This document shows positions 11,301-20,800 of a stretch of 64,000 bases of DNA, in pieces. The stretch is from positions 434,001-498,000 of the forward strand of contig NZ_JAHLKR010000016.1 of the NCBI RefSeq assembly GCF_021991875.1, read 5' to 3'. Position numbers and translations under genes: made by a program. This stretch comes from Mycetohabitans sp. B8 (GTDB taxonomy: Bacteria; Pseudomonadota; Gammaproteobacteria; Burkholderiales; Burkholderiaceae). The notes under the pieces were generated by a model, which was given only the letters and a program-made list of their open reading frames with translations, did no database searches and was not told where the DNA came from. How positions within the stretch are numbered: position 1 is the first letter of the stretch; the number at the start of each line of letters is the position of its first letter.

Positions 11301-14300
11301 TTTGCCCGAGGCCACCCAGACCCCCGGTAATCAAGTAGACGCCGTGCTCTTTCCACGGCGTGCCGACCGCTAAATCAAGCGTCGGACAAGGGCGCCAGCG
11401 TTGCACTTGGCGCTGCCCTGCCTGATAACGGATCTCGACGTCGCCGGTGGCGGCATTGTCCTTGAGCCGTTGCACCAACGATTGCTGCTCGTCCAACTCA
11501 ATCAATTGGCCGGTCAAGCCCGGCGCTTCGAGTTGCAGGCTGCGCAGCATCGCCGCTAGGCCACCGATCATCCGATCGCCTTTGGGGTTGTAGAGCGCAA
11601 GCTGGATCAATGAACGTCCACTGGCGCCCCGACCAAGTAACGACCGAATCTGCTGTAACAGCGCCAGCGCCGCCTGTTGATAATCCTCAGCTGGATCCTG
11701 CTGCGGCACGGCCAGTACCTCACAGCGGCAATCCGCGCCCTGCCCAGCTAGCTGGCGTTGCACGTCGGCGACGCATGACTCATCAAAGCCGCTGAGCAAC
11801 ACGAATTGCTTGCTAAAGTCGGCCGTCTTACGGTGACTGGCCGCCTCATCGATCCACTGCGGCTGGAACAGCAGCGTTTCTGCCAGCGGATGATCGGCCG
11901 CGGCCTGATCGCTGTGGTTGCCGAGCACCCGAGAGGTAAAACCTTGCATCAGCACGCAAAGCTTGCCCTGCTGATCAAAGAGTTCGATGTTGAGTCGTTG
12001 CAAGTGGGTGTCGGCCTGCTGGTCGTCGCGCCGCTCGGCATAGGCCACCCTGGCCCACATCCGCTCGCTGCAGCGGTCCCATATCTGCAAGCTTTCAAGC
12101 GCAAAGGGCAGCGCCGGCCGCGTCGCCGGTGGCAGATTGCCTCGATCGCCTTCGGGAAGCACGACGTCGGCGCCGATACTCAGCGCGATCGCCGCTTGGA
12201 GCGCCGAGTCCATCAGTGACGGATGCAGCACGTAGTCATTCAGACTATCATGTTGGCAGGACGGCAACGCCAGCTCCGCCAAGACCTCTGCCCGTCCCAG
12301 CGCGATCGACTGCAAGCCTTGGTAAGCCGGGCCATGCTCAAATGTCATCTCCCGATAGGCTTGGTAGCATTGTTCAGCGCTCAACCGGCCGCCTTCCATC
12401 CTAGCCTTCAAAGCCGCCAAATCAACTTGGCGTTGCGCAGCAGCAGGCTCGACAAAACTTGCCAAGCCTTGGCTGTGCAGCACGGGTTCACCCGAAACAA
12501 GGCCTGAAAGCGGATCATAATCGCGACTGATAAGCTCGAAGCGGATCTGATTGTCCTCTTCCAGCGTCAACTCAACATCAATCTGCCGCGCTTGGCCGTC
12601 GATGATCAACGGCCGCAACCAGACGACATCGCTCAATACCGGCTGCTGCGTTGTCCCCGCTAAGCCGTTGGCAGCCATCGCCACCGCGGCTCTAACCATT
12701 TCCAGATGACCCACCCCCGGGAAGATCTGCCGTCCGCCCACCACATGCTGTTTGAGGAAATATTCTTCGCCATCAAACACGGTGGTAAAGCGCTGGCTTA
12801 ACAGATCTGAAGTATTTCGCGTCAGGAACGGATGCAGGCGACCCGCGCTAAAACTGGGTGCCGCACCGACATCGCCTCCCGCCGTACCCCGACGTGCAGG
12901 CGGTATCCAGAAATCCTGCCGAGCAAAGGGATAAACCGGAGCGTGAATACGTCGGGCGTCGGCATCATAGCGACGGTTAAACGCGTTCCAATCGACATGA
13001 CCGCCCGCCACCCAGGCTTTCGCCACGCGTTGTAAGTCAGCATAATCGTCGGTAGGAGGCAGTTCGATAGCCGCATGCTCGCCTGTGCCGATCTGCCCGT
13101 GCCACGCGTGCTGAGATGCACGGCCGTCCAGCCAATCATCGAGCTGCTGTGTCAATTGGGCTTTGTCGGTGCAGAGAAAGATCAAACGATGATCCTGCGC
13201 GAGCCGGCCCGTTTGCAGGGTATAGGCAAGATCCGCAAGCCGAAGCGTCGGATCGGCCAACGCTTCGCGCACTCGGCGAGCATAGTGCTTGAGGCTATCG
13301 GCGGTGCGTGCCGATAGCGGCAAGAGCCGCGGCCGTGACACCTCAGCGGGGGGCGCAGCGGCCACTTCGACAGCCTCACGGACCACGATGTGCACATTGG
13401 TGCCGCTGTGGCCAAAGGAATTGAGCGCCGCCATGCGCAGCCCAGTGTCACCAACCGGCCAGTCTTTCAGCTCGCGATTAATATTAAACGCTGAGTCGGC
13501 CAATGCTATCCGGGGATTCAGTTGCTCAAAGTTCAATAAACCCGGCAACTGGCGGTATTTCATTGACAGTAGGATTTTGATCAAGCTGACCACACCAGCG
13601 GCCGCTGAAGTGTGGCCGATATGGGCCTTGGCGCTGCCCAACGCACAGTAGCCGGTATCCGCGGTGAACCGCCGGAAGGCCCGGGCCAGCGCATTGACCT
13701 CTACCGGATCGCCGAGCGGCGTGCCGGTGCCATGGGCCTCGACATAACTAATCTGCGTCGGATCAATATCAAAACGCCGATACAGTTCGCTGATCAGCCG
13801 CTCCTGAGCCTGGCCGCTCGGTGCGGTAATGCCGTTACTGGCACCGTCCTGATTCATGCCCGAAGCACAGATCACCCCATAGATCGGATCGCCGTCAGCT
13901 ATCGCTTCCGGTAAGCGTTTGAGGGTCACCATGCCGACCGCTTCCGACAATACGATGCCATCGCTGCGGCTATCGAAGGTGTGGCAGCGCCCGGTCGGCG
14001 ACAACATATCCATTTGCGACAAGCTGATCAGGCTTGGCTCGCCGAGCGTAGCAAAAACCCCGCCGGCCAACGCCAGATTCGTCTCCCGGTTGCGCAGGCT
14101 TTCACAGGCCAGGTGGATAGCCACAGCCGATGATGAGCAACCGGTATTGACGACCAGCGCCGGCCCTTTGAAGTCGAGAAAATAGGACAGTCGTGACGCG
14201 ATAATCGCATCGGAGGCGCCGATAAACGTTTCATGGAAGTAACCCGTCGGCTCGGCGCCGACAAAGATTCCCACCGCCTGATTTCGGAAACTTTTTGGGT

Positions 14301-14787
14301 TGTAGCCCGCATCTTCCAACGCCTTCCAGCTTTCCTGCAGAATCAGCCTTTGATGCGGATTCATCGATTCCGCGTCACGGGGTGAGATATTGAAGAACAA
14401 CGGATCAAAGTCGTCCCGCTGCTCGAGCACGCCACCCCATTTGCAATAGGTCTTGCCGGGCTGGCGCTGCGGTGCATAGCTGCGCCGGGCATCTAGATAA
14501 CGCTCGCCCAATTCAATGATGCCATCGACGCCGGTGCTGAGGTTACGCCAGAAGCGCTCAACGTTGTCGGCCGCAGGAAACTGCCCCGCCATACCGATGA
14601 CTGCGATTTCAACAGGCTCCTGCGCCTGCCCAGTGCCGGACATCGTTTTATCCGCTGCCCCGATCTGCTCTGTTCCTAGCGTAGCGGTCGCGGCTTTCAG
14701 TCGTTGCAGCCGCTGTTTGGCCTCGGCTACGGTGATCTGGCGATTTTGAAGTCCGGCAATGATGGACTGAAACTCTTGGCTGCTCAT
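2359..14787 (-). CDS. rhiD: Trans-AT PKS RhiD: modules 9 and 10 plus a terminal non-elongating KS
   Basis: 4142 residues from the ATG at 14787. A GTG 54 bp upstream is in frame but overlaps rhiC; the ATG has GGGAAACG ahead of it and starts directly with a docking helix (MSSQEFQSIIAGLQNRQ). Approximate domains: docking 1-33; module 9 KS 56-474 (TGCSSS, HGTGT), DH 650-955 (HVVGGRQIFP, HPSLMD), KR 960-1390, ACP 1415-1500 (GFDSI). Module 10 follows: KS 1560-2000, DH 2185-2465 (HQVNGRPTMP, YPGMLD), KR 2470-2935 (LDD motif, B-type), C-methyltransferase 3040-3330 (LEIGAGTGG), ACP 3360-3440 (GVDSI). The terminal KS spans 3527-3957, with Cys3697 kept, but HGTGT is replaced by ANGSE, so it should be non-elongating (KS0). 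A KS-linker and C-terminal docking helix end the protein. No AT domain is present. The predicted products are the C10/C9 and C8(methyl)/C7 units of rhizoxin. The KS0 hands over to the DH* of RhiE. Confidence 0.95.
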   Translation of the reverse strand: MSSQEFQSIIAGLQNRQITVAEAKQRLQRLKAATATLGTEQIGAADKTMSGTGQAQEPVEIAVIGMAGQFPAADNVERFWRNLSTGVDGIIELGERYLDARRSYAPQRQPGKTYCKWGGVLEQRDDFDPLFFNISPRDAESMNPHQRLILQESWKALEDAGYNPKSFRNQAVGIFVGAEPTGYFHETFIGASDAIIASRLSYFLDFKGPALVVNTGCSSSAVAIHLACESLRNRETNLALAGGVFATLGEPSLISLSQMDMLSPTGRCHTFDSRSDGIVLSEAVGMVTLKRLPEAIADGDPIYGVICASGMNQDGASNGITAPSGQAQERLISELYRRFDIDPTQISYVEAHGTGTPLGDPVEVNALARAFRRFTADTGYCALGSAKAHIGHTSAAAGVVSLIKILLSMKYRQLPGLLNFEQLNPRIALADSAFNINRELKDWPVGDTGLRMAALNSFGHSGTNVHIVVREAVEVAAAPPAEVSRPRLLPLSARTADSLKHYARRVREALADPTLRLADLAYTLQTGRLAQDHRLIFLCTDKAQLTQQLDDWLDGRASQHAWHGQIGTGEHAAIELPPTDDYADLQRVAKAWVAGGHVDWNAFNRRYDADARRIHAPVYPFARQDFWIPPARRGTAGGDVGAAPSFSAGRLHPFLTRNTSDLLSQRFTTVFDGEEYFLKQHVVGGRQIFPGVGHLEMVRAAVAMAANGLAGTTQQPVLSDVVWLRPLIIDGQARQIDVELTLEEDNQIRFELISRDYDPLSGLVSGEPVLHSQGLASFVEPAAAQRQVDLAALKARMEGGRLSAEQCYQAYREMTFEHGPAYQGLQSIALGRAEVLAELALPSCQHDSLNDYVLHPSLMDSALQAAIALSIGADVVLPEGDRGNLPPATRPALPFALESLQIWDRCSERMWARVAYAERRDDQQADTHLQRLNIELFDQQGKLCVLMQGFTSRVLGNHSDQAAADHPLAETLLFQPQWIDEAASHRKTADFSKQFVLLSGFDESCVADVQRQLAGQGADCRCEVLAVPQQDPAEDYQQAALALLQQIRSLLGRGASGRSLIQLALYNPKGDRMIGGLAAMLRSLQLEAPGLTGQLIELDEQQSLVQRLKDNAATGDVEIRYQAGQRQVQRWRPCPTLDLAVGTPWKEHGVYLITGGLGGLGQIFARAMAANLSDATLILTGRSAVDPQRVAEIDAGRNTIEYRQLDVSDRDAVQRLIASIVDKHGRLNGVLHSAGVIRDSLLINKQDDELKQVMAAKVAGARNLDLATAELPLDFMIFFSSGTGVIGNTGQADYAAANAFVDRYAAYRSQLVEQGRRSGRSLAINWPLWKEGGMKVDETIARQMAESTGMVAMPTNAGIHALCQCFAWDKPQLLVMNGRREQLTALVTGRDNADSALARDNEPQRQDVAPSSLTDAGAPWAEQLRRALIDLVSQQMKIPAAEIRIDAEFSQYGFDSISLTALASTLKQQWRLNLAPTIFFEHATIDRFAAYLEREHGSVLAAKLSPQPTAPQQQFKPSPSTPQQHSAQAPRAVLKRRPLTVAQSSVHTAASSVPSKPAEDDDIAVIGVSGRFPMADDVEQFLRNLTDGRDCISEIPANRWDWREYYGDPHQQANKTNVKWGGFIHGVDHFDPLFFGISPREAQLMDPQQRLLMTYVWLAIEDAGYATADLAGSSTGIFVGTGMTGYSSLIAKTGVPVEGYSATAMVPSVGPNRMSFLLDLHGPSEPVETACSSSLVAIHRAVQAMRNGDCQMAIVGGVNTLIAPEAQISFNKAGMLALDGRSKTFSAQANGYARGEGVGMIVLKKRSQAEADGDHIYALIRSTAENHGGKANSLTAPNPRAQAELLKAAYRQAGVDPRSIGYIEAHGTGTELGDPIEINGLKMAFRELSEELGIGPLQPGYCGVGSVKSNVGHLELAAGIAGVIKVLLQLKHKVLFKSLHCEALNPYIELDNSPFYIVQQSRPWLAAKDSNGHALPRRAGVSSFGFGGANAHILLEEYQPPQRPRHDVTSGARPILLSAKTPEQLREYARRLAEFIAAQPAEAKLNPEHYLDDLAYTLQVGRDPMPERLALLSDSLTDLQRQLADFAAGGKAVYRGRSEGDNRALALFRQDEDMAAALAAWIDKRKYHKLLELWTQGLAIDWRQFYRDGRSMQRLSLPGYPFAQERYWVTDLATVPVTDPVSGGSWLHPMLERNTSDFYRQRFSSRWQGQECWFADHQVNGRPTMPGVGYLEMARAAIAQSWGQTSLADGWLQFKNIVWLAPYTLASQHNALHIELALEQQKINFRIYSQAQGDEVEHCKGSAQVIPDAAAVEPLDLDALAAGPWQRSVDAAQLYSLFDLINIDYGPSHRGVKQLWLGDGRLLARLELDSQWLGSDWLMYPGMLDSAVQASIGLLLQQTEGPNETLLPFALEQLNVYDRCRPAMWALISVDRRGQSSAVQRIDIELCDERGHIAVSFRGFSSRPLNGTRAQVAHLTADSRLPAGLSLLAPQWLVADNASTTKQVLPTLAIGAVGDRRDWLAGQHPQIEFLPSLATTIDGITAQLAACAPFQRLIWLAPQPSADFANQRLIDSHEQSVLVLFRLIKALLQLGYQQRALELQLILTASVAVRTGESLAPEQAACQGLAGSLAKEYEHWRVELIDLPADAQWLPVATPAQTLPGECLAWRDGEWFCQRLLPLAQRAPIDDGVSYREGGVYVVIGGAGGIGEVWTRHVIRHYRARVIWLGRRAAGDEINRKLAALAQMSQACNAPAPLYIQADAADVEQLAQARRQVVESFGAIHGVVHSALVLDDARLEQMDEAQFTTCLNAKMATSVRMAQVFTPADNPTLDFVLFFSSMIAFSRAAGQSNYAAGCAFADAFAAQLNQHWRCAVKVINWGYWGSVGVVANAGYRARMAEQGLGSIEPDEGMVALDQLLAGALPQLGLIKLLEPMAIAGIDSSTQLHCYPLEKPPASYVWTNVAQRLGPPPQHHRAAAEMDRLLLALTFACIGELAGDGPLTEQQITAHPAVAANLDAYPFYRRWMRESLRLLTQKGFIDDQGRLLTALPAAASLWSQWRQASDEWRRDGDLRAQLQLVEACSQALPAILRGEKPATEVIFPGGSMSLVEGIYKNNKISDYFNEALGEVVVDIARRHAEGNRPLRILEIGAGTGGTTAGLISKLQPWRHQIAEYCYTDLSQAFLRHAEQHFAPDAPYLRTAIFDVSKACLEQGISTNHYDLIIATNVLHATPDLRCTLQNAKATLCHGGLLLLNEISARSMFTHLTFGLLEGWWLYDDEALRIDGCPGLSSESWQRLLQSQGFGDIAFPVAGSHGLGQQIVVAVSDGVVRLPAQQRVMPAADVTDVAMDAPVEAIAPVVTPMMAVGEVDEAVLAKQCRQLITEVLSKLVNIAPERLQRDVAFDRYGVDSILQISLIQALEKATGELSRTILFEYNTINQLTDYLLSEHRAALAKHFAVRQEGQRPVAVQPVTAAAVSHERAPRHAPRHVQPIDNHANSARLMSTTAQASVVEQPATVEQPTTVVEQPATCRDIAIIGVSGRYPMAADLACFWDNLRNGRNCVSEAPGSRWSHSLTGTQSWATERYYGGFLEQVEDFDYQLFGVPPDEVSNLSPELRQMLEVTWHTFEDAGYNSDAIARIQQRDAAGVGVFIGSMYHQSPWAESSLERAAIKSNVTDWQIPNRISHYFDLKGPSLAVNSACSSSMTAIHLACQSLLQNDCAMAIAGGVNLILDPSKYQTLKLAHYLGSSELSRGFGQGDGMIPGEGAGAVLLKPLAAAVADGDRIYGVIKSSSVNHGGGRLMYSAPDTQQQSRLIAQTIQRAGLKPAQINYVEAAANGSELGDPIEVAALKKVFGDARPASCALGTVKSNIGHLEAASGISQLTKVLLQLQHEQLAPSINADPPNPHIRLDGSAFYLQQQASPWPAPVSADSVREPRRCLINSFGAGGSYASLVVEEHLERRVPRKHRQEQTQLLVFAAASRRSLLAYLKTFNAFTIAHPSLELQDLAYSLAQREHPLTHRAAVVADTLEQMVARLQSLLTDELSVQDCCWISPFDGIEQGDAGTASGTPAQMAAAYCRGAQLDTFALYPEGGNRVALPGYEFEHAMAQPSQAVETPQPLFNSMLYRRISSGELNAEQFEQLITAV
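4210..4269 (-). repeat. Short imperfect tandem repeat in the RhiD inter-domain linker
   Basis: Three copies of a GTCGyGGGCTGTTC unit start at about 4211, 4232 and 4250, spaced 21 and 18 bp apart. On the coding strand they encode the repeating peptide VVEQPAT/VEQPTT just before the terminal KS0 of RhiD. It is a flexible linker grown by slippage, in frame. No function beyond spacing is implied. Confidence 0.8.
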
Positions 14788-14809
14788 TATGTCGTTTCCC
14801 GGCAAGTGC

Positions 14810-17800
14810 CTACGCTGTACAGCGGTTTTTAACAGCGTCACGTTCTACGGTACCCACGCTTACTAAATTAAGCAAAGAATCGATTGACATTTCACCGGAT
14901 AGAAATTGTTCTTCGAGTTGATTAGCAAACGGATGCGGTGGCTCAAACTGGCAGTCTAGCTTGGGCGCACGACTTGCTGCCGAGCCGGCTTGATTGACAC
15001 CGTTTAGCCAAGTGACCACCTCTGCGCGATGATTCTCGACAAGGTACGCTGATAACGTCGTCACAGTGGGATAGTCAAACAGTATCGCCGCGCTCAGCTC
15101 GATGCCCAGTGCTTCACCCAGGTGGTCAACAAAGCTTGCTCCAAGAATTGAGTCAAGGCCGTAATCAGAAAACGGCTGCTCGCTATCGACCTGCGCTGCG
15201 TCGAGCTGCAACGCACTGGCCAGCCCTTGCACCACCAGCGCGGCGACCGCTTCTTGTGAAGCACCATTCACTTGAGCGGTAGCCACCGGATCAAGCACGG
15301 GCGCTGACTCAAGGCCATTGACCCATTCAACATTGCCACGCTGCCCGCCGGCCAGCCGGGCACTTTCCGCCGGGTATTGGTCAAGCAGGTAGTCAACCAG
15401 ACTGTTCAGCGTCGGATAGTCGAATAGCAATGCGGTATTCAGCTCTGTACCTAGCGCCTCCCCCAAATCGCCGACAAAACTGACGCCAAGGATTGAGTCG
15501 ATGCCGTAATCGGCAAACGGTTGATCCATCATAATCCGCTCTGGCTCCAGTTGCAGCGTTTTGGCCAGGCCGCTGAGCGCCGCCGCGGTCAGTGCGTCAC
15601 GGCTGTCGCCGTTGCCGGCCACCTCAGCACTGCGCCGCTGATCGCAGCTAGGCTGGAGTTGAGGATCGCTGTACTGCTGCGCTGAGCGATTCGCTGAGGC
15701 CGCACACGCGTGACCATCACTCTGAGCAACAATAATCTGCTGGCCGAGGCAATGGGCGCACTGCGCCGGAAAAGCAACGTCGCAGAACCCGGTTTCGCCC
15801 AGCACGCTGGCCCAGCTTTTTGGATAGAGCGCCGGCGTGCCAGGAATTCTCAACTCAGGGTCTTCGTACAGCCACCAGCCCTTGAGCAAGCCAAAAGTGA
15901 GGTGAGAGAACAGCGATCTGTCACTAATCTCGTTCATCACTAAGATCCCGCCGCGACGCAATATCGCCTTGGCGTGACTTAAGGTGCGGCGAATTCTGCC
16001 AGTAGCATGCAGCACGTTGGCCGCAATCACAATATCGTAGTGACCTGGCGTCAGTCCCTGGCTTTCCGGCGAATGCTCGACATTCCACAGTTGGTAAGTG
16101 AGGAAAGGATGAGCCGGACCGTACGTCTTTTTGGCGTACATCAAAAATGCCTTGGACATATCGGTGTAGCAGTATTCGGCGATCTGCTCACGCCAGGGCT
16201 GTAGCGCCGGCAGCACAATTGACGTGGTGCCTCCGGTGCCAGCACCAATCTCAAGGATCCGAATTCGGCATTGGGGATCTTTGGCCAGTAGCGCTTCGAT
16301 GTGCCGCTGAACCACACCCGTCACCACCTGGTTGAAGTAGTCAGACAATGCATTATTGCGATAGACCCCTTCGACCTTCTCCATCGATGATTTGGGGAAA
16401 ATGACATCGGTTGCCTGAACTCGGCCACTGAGGATCGCCGGAAGCTGTTGCAAGCAGGCGTCAACTAGCTCAACCTGGGCCTTGCGCTGAGCCGAAGCCC
16501 TCAACTCGCCGCTGAGTTGGTGCCAGCGTTCAGCCAGTTGTTGTCGCTGAGAGAACGCCTTGTCATTAGCGCAAATCTGCGTGCCACGGCGCAACACCAG
16601 GCCATGCTGTTGCAGCAGATCGATACAGGTTGACCACCAGCGACTATAGTTATCGCCAATGCCAGCCTGACAGCGCATCACTTCGCTGTCTTCAAAGCAT
16701 CCCGGCTGTTCAAACAGTCCCATACGACACAGCTGGACGAACGTCATGCCGGCCATCGCCTCGTCGAAAGGCAGGGGGTCATGGGCAGCCAGCAGCGGTG
16801 CAGCGGCCACGCGGTAGCGCTCAAAGCCATCGATCGGCCTGCGGTCACCGGCGTCTGCGAGCACAATGGGCTCCGGTTGCAACTGCATTAATTGCTGCAC
16901 GGGTGCTGAAGCCGCCATGCAGATAACATGATCGAGCTGGCCCCGACTCAGTGCCTGAACAAAGCGGGCGAAACAGTCAAAGCCGTCGCGATCCTCCAAT
17001 GCACCGGCGTGGCGGCTCATCGGTTGCGCCGACGGGTCAACTGCCTGTTGCTCCGCGAGCGACGAAAGCCAAAATCCCCAGTTGATTGCGCCGACCGGAA
17101 AAGCGGCATGGCGCCGCAGGCTGCGTACCAGGCTGTCGCAGAAGGTGATCCCGGCAGCATAAGCGCCCAATTTCGCTGCACCGGAGAAGGCAAAGCTCTG
17201 CCCCGACGAGAAGTAGCACATGAAATCCAGCGGTTCATTGGCAAACGCCCGGTAGAACTCAATGCCACCGCGGCTTTTCACGCCCAAAATCTCGTGGAAC
17301 TGCGCCTCTGGCATCCGGGTAAGCGCATCTTCATGGTTAAACACCACGCCAGAGAAAATCGCTCCGTTGATCATGCCGTAGCGCTGCTTGATCTGCGCTA
17401 CAGCACGCTGTAGCGATGCCAGATCGTTGGCGTCGGCCTGAAGGTACGTCAACTGCGCTGGATCGAGCGCACCCCCGACACTGCTCAAACAGCGATCCAG
17501 TCGCTGTCGCACCTTCGGATCGTCCGCCCCACTGCGCCCCAGCCAAATGACGTGGGCTTGGTAGTCGGCAAGCAGGTAACGACTGATGATCCCACCCACT
17601 GTACCGCTGCCCCCGAGGATGACGTAAACGCCGCCGCGCTTGAGCGCCGGGGTGACAAAATCTGTGTTGGCTCGCACCGGCTGCTGGGCCTGCCAGGTCA
17701 AGCTGAAGATGCGGCGTCGATAGCGCTGGCCTGCGCGCAGGCACAACACGTCACCACGCGCCAACCCGCGCTCACTTTGCCACTGACGCACCCACTGCGA

Positions 17801-20800
17801 CAGACCCCGGCTATCGGCCAGCTCACGACTGTCAACATCGATATGACGCACCCGGAATCGATGCTCGCCCTGAGCAATGGCATAAGCCATGCCGGTCAGA
17901 CCGCCGCCAAAGGCGTTGACTGGCTCACCGGCAATGTCAAAGTTGTTTTGGCTAATGATATAGCTGTCAATCGCTTGGCGTCCGCCATGCTGCTTGAGCC
18001 ACTTGATCAACCGGAGCAACAAAATCTCGTTATATTGCGGGCTGTCGAGCAGCGCCTGCCAATCGGTTGGCTCGCCTGAGCCGCCGATAAAATAAAAACA
18101 ATCGATCGCTGGATACCCACCGAGACAACCATCCAGTGCTTGCGGATCCGCCACATCCAACAACCAGTGATCCGTGGCCACCAAACGGTTTCGCTGTCCC
18201 GGCTCCACTCGAATGACCCTGCCACCGCCGGCAACGAAATCTGCGCTGGCGAGGTACTGGCTTGCGATCGCTTCGACAGCGGCCGCGGCCGACGCACAAG
18301 CGACAATCAACACGCAACGGTGCTCGCTGATCAGAGGCTGATCGTGCTGCTCATCGGCCTGCCAGCACGATACATAGCTCAGTCGATCACAGACGGTTGA
18401 CGCCACCGATGCAGCCGCCGTCTCCGTCGCGCTTGCGGGTTGGGCCGGAACTTGGGTTATCTTGGCAACTGCGCAGTCGTCACTGGCGATACGCACGCGG
18501 GCAGAGGGCTCGCTATTGGGCAACCAGAAGGTCTCGCGAGCAAACGGGTAGACCGGCAAGCTAATCCGGTATGGCCGCGGGCCCGGGCGTTCCGCATGCA
18601 GCAGCGACCAGTCGATTACCTCGCCGTCCACCCATAGTTGCAGCAGTTTGTCGAACTTACCGCTAGCCGCCCAGTGGCGGATAACCGGTGCCCAATCGTC
18701 ATCGGCTTGATTGGCCAACCGTTCGCGCTTAACGTCGCCCACATAGATGCCATCATCCGCCTGGCCGCCGCTGTCGATAAACGCCCGCAGCTTCATCGCT
18801 AGCGTAACGGGCGTCTCAGCCACCAGGCCAAGCCGCGTCGCCATCTTCTCCCGGCCGATTTGCAGCGTATAGGCCAGGTTGGCCAAATCCGCACCCGACA
18901 TAGACGGCCGGGCCTCAACATAAGCCAGCAGCGCCTTGGCGTAGTCGCGCAAACGCTCGCCGTCTCGGGCCGACAACAGAATGACCTCAGCGCCACAATG
19001 GTTTGGCAGCTCGCGGTATTCGTCGTGCTCCTGCAGCAGCACATGCGCATTCGCACCACCCGCGCCAAAGGAAGAGACGCCAGCGATGCGCGGTCCTTCC
19101 GTTGCTGGCTGCCAGTCGCCCAACGCCTGTTGCAAGTAAAACGGCGTGGCATCCAAGGTCAAGTTGGGATTGAGCTTGGCGGCATTCAGACTCGGCGCGA
19201 TCTGCTTGTGCTTGAGCTGAAGAATCACCTTGCTGACGCCGGCGATGCCGGCCGCACCTTCTAAATGGCCAATATTCGATTTCACCGAGCCCAGCGCGCA
19301 ACGACCCAGATCGACGCCGTCCATCGCAAAAGCTTGGCTCAGCCCGCTCACCTCGATCGGATCGCCGAGCTCCGTGCCCGTGCCATGGGCCTCGATATAG
19401 CTAATCTGGCTTGCGTGCAGCTTGGCTTGCTCGATCGCCAGGCGGATGACTTTGGCTTGAGCTTGGGGATTGGGCACCGTGTAACCGTTGGTTTTACCAC
19501 CGTGGTTGACCGCCGTGGCACGGATGACTGCATGAATGTTGTCTCTGTCCGCTAACGCCTGCGACAGTGGCTTCAACAACAGAACGCCGACACCCTCGCC
19601 GGGTACGAAACCGTTACCGCCTTCTCCAAAGCTGCGACAGCGACCGTCTTGCGACAGCATTTGGCCGGCACATAACTCGACGTAGTTGGACGGATGCAAA
19701 TAGAGGTTGACGCCACCCGCAAACGCCATTCGACACTCACCGCGACGCAGGCTTTCGCAAGCCCGGTGCAGCGCAGTCAAAGACGATGAACACATGGTAT
19801 CCACCGGTTCGCTCGGCCCGTTTAGGCCCAGTACATAGGAGACCCGGTTGGCCGTTGAGCTAAACGAGGTGCGCGGGAATATCAGATGACCTTGTTCACG
19901 CAACGCCGGCCCATAGAGGCCGTATCCGGTTTTGGTGATCCCGGCGAAGACACCGACATTGCCTTGGTAGTGTTCGGCCAGACCCGCCTTCGTGATGCCG
20001 GCGTCTTCCAGCGCCTGCCAGCAGGATTGCAAGAACAACCGTTCCTGCGGATCCATGTTGACCGCCTCACGAGGCGAGATATTGAAAAACAGCGGATCAA
20101 ACTCGGCAAAACCGTCAACAAAGCCACCCCACTTACTGTAGCTACGGCCTTGCTTCAGCGCTTGCTGCACTGAGTCAACATAAAAGTCCTGCAGCGGCCA
20201 ACGATTCGCCGGAATTTCGCTGATGCAGTCGCGTCCCTCTTTGAGGTTGCGCCAATACGCTTCGAGGTTGGCGGCTTGAGGATAGCGACCACTCATGCCG
20301 ATCACCGCGATGGGCTCAACCGCAACCTCTCCCATCAGCTCAGCAGCCGTGACGCTGCGCTCAGCCGCCGTCGTTTCCGGCTTGGCGGTCGCTGGCTCGC
20401 GTTGGCTTAAAGCTTGGCTCTGGACTTGCCCGCAGCGTTGCTCTTCGGCTAAACCGCTCCACAACAGGCAAGCGCGATGATGCCGCTCCACCAGATAGCC
20501 GGTCAGCTTGTCCAAACTGTGGTATTCAAAAAACAGCGTCTTTGACAGTAGGCGTTCCGCCGGCTGCAGCGATGTCATTTTGGAGAAAGCGTCTTCCAGC
20601 GCCTTATTGAGCCGGGTGATCATAATCGAGTCGATGCCGTACTGTTCCAGCGGCGCGTCAGACTCGACACGCGCGGGCGGCAGCTTGGTGACTTCACAGA
20701 ACACCGCCTTCAGTCGCTCAAGCGTGGCGGCGGCCAGCCGCTCACGATCCACAGTGGCATCGGCCAACGTCACCGAGTCTTGCGCGCCGCTGCCAGCCGC

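Noticed and set aside
14788-14841. Upstream GTG start for rhiD
   Set aside because: It would overlap rhiC by 32 bp and add 18 residues before a typical docking helix. The ATG at 14787 has a ribosome site and starts the docking helix directly.
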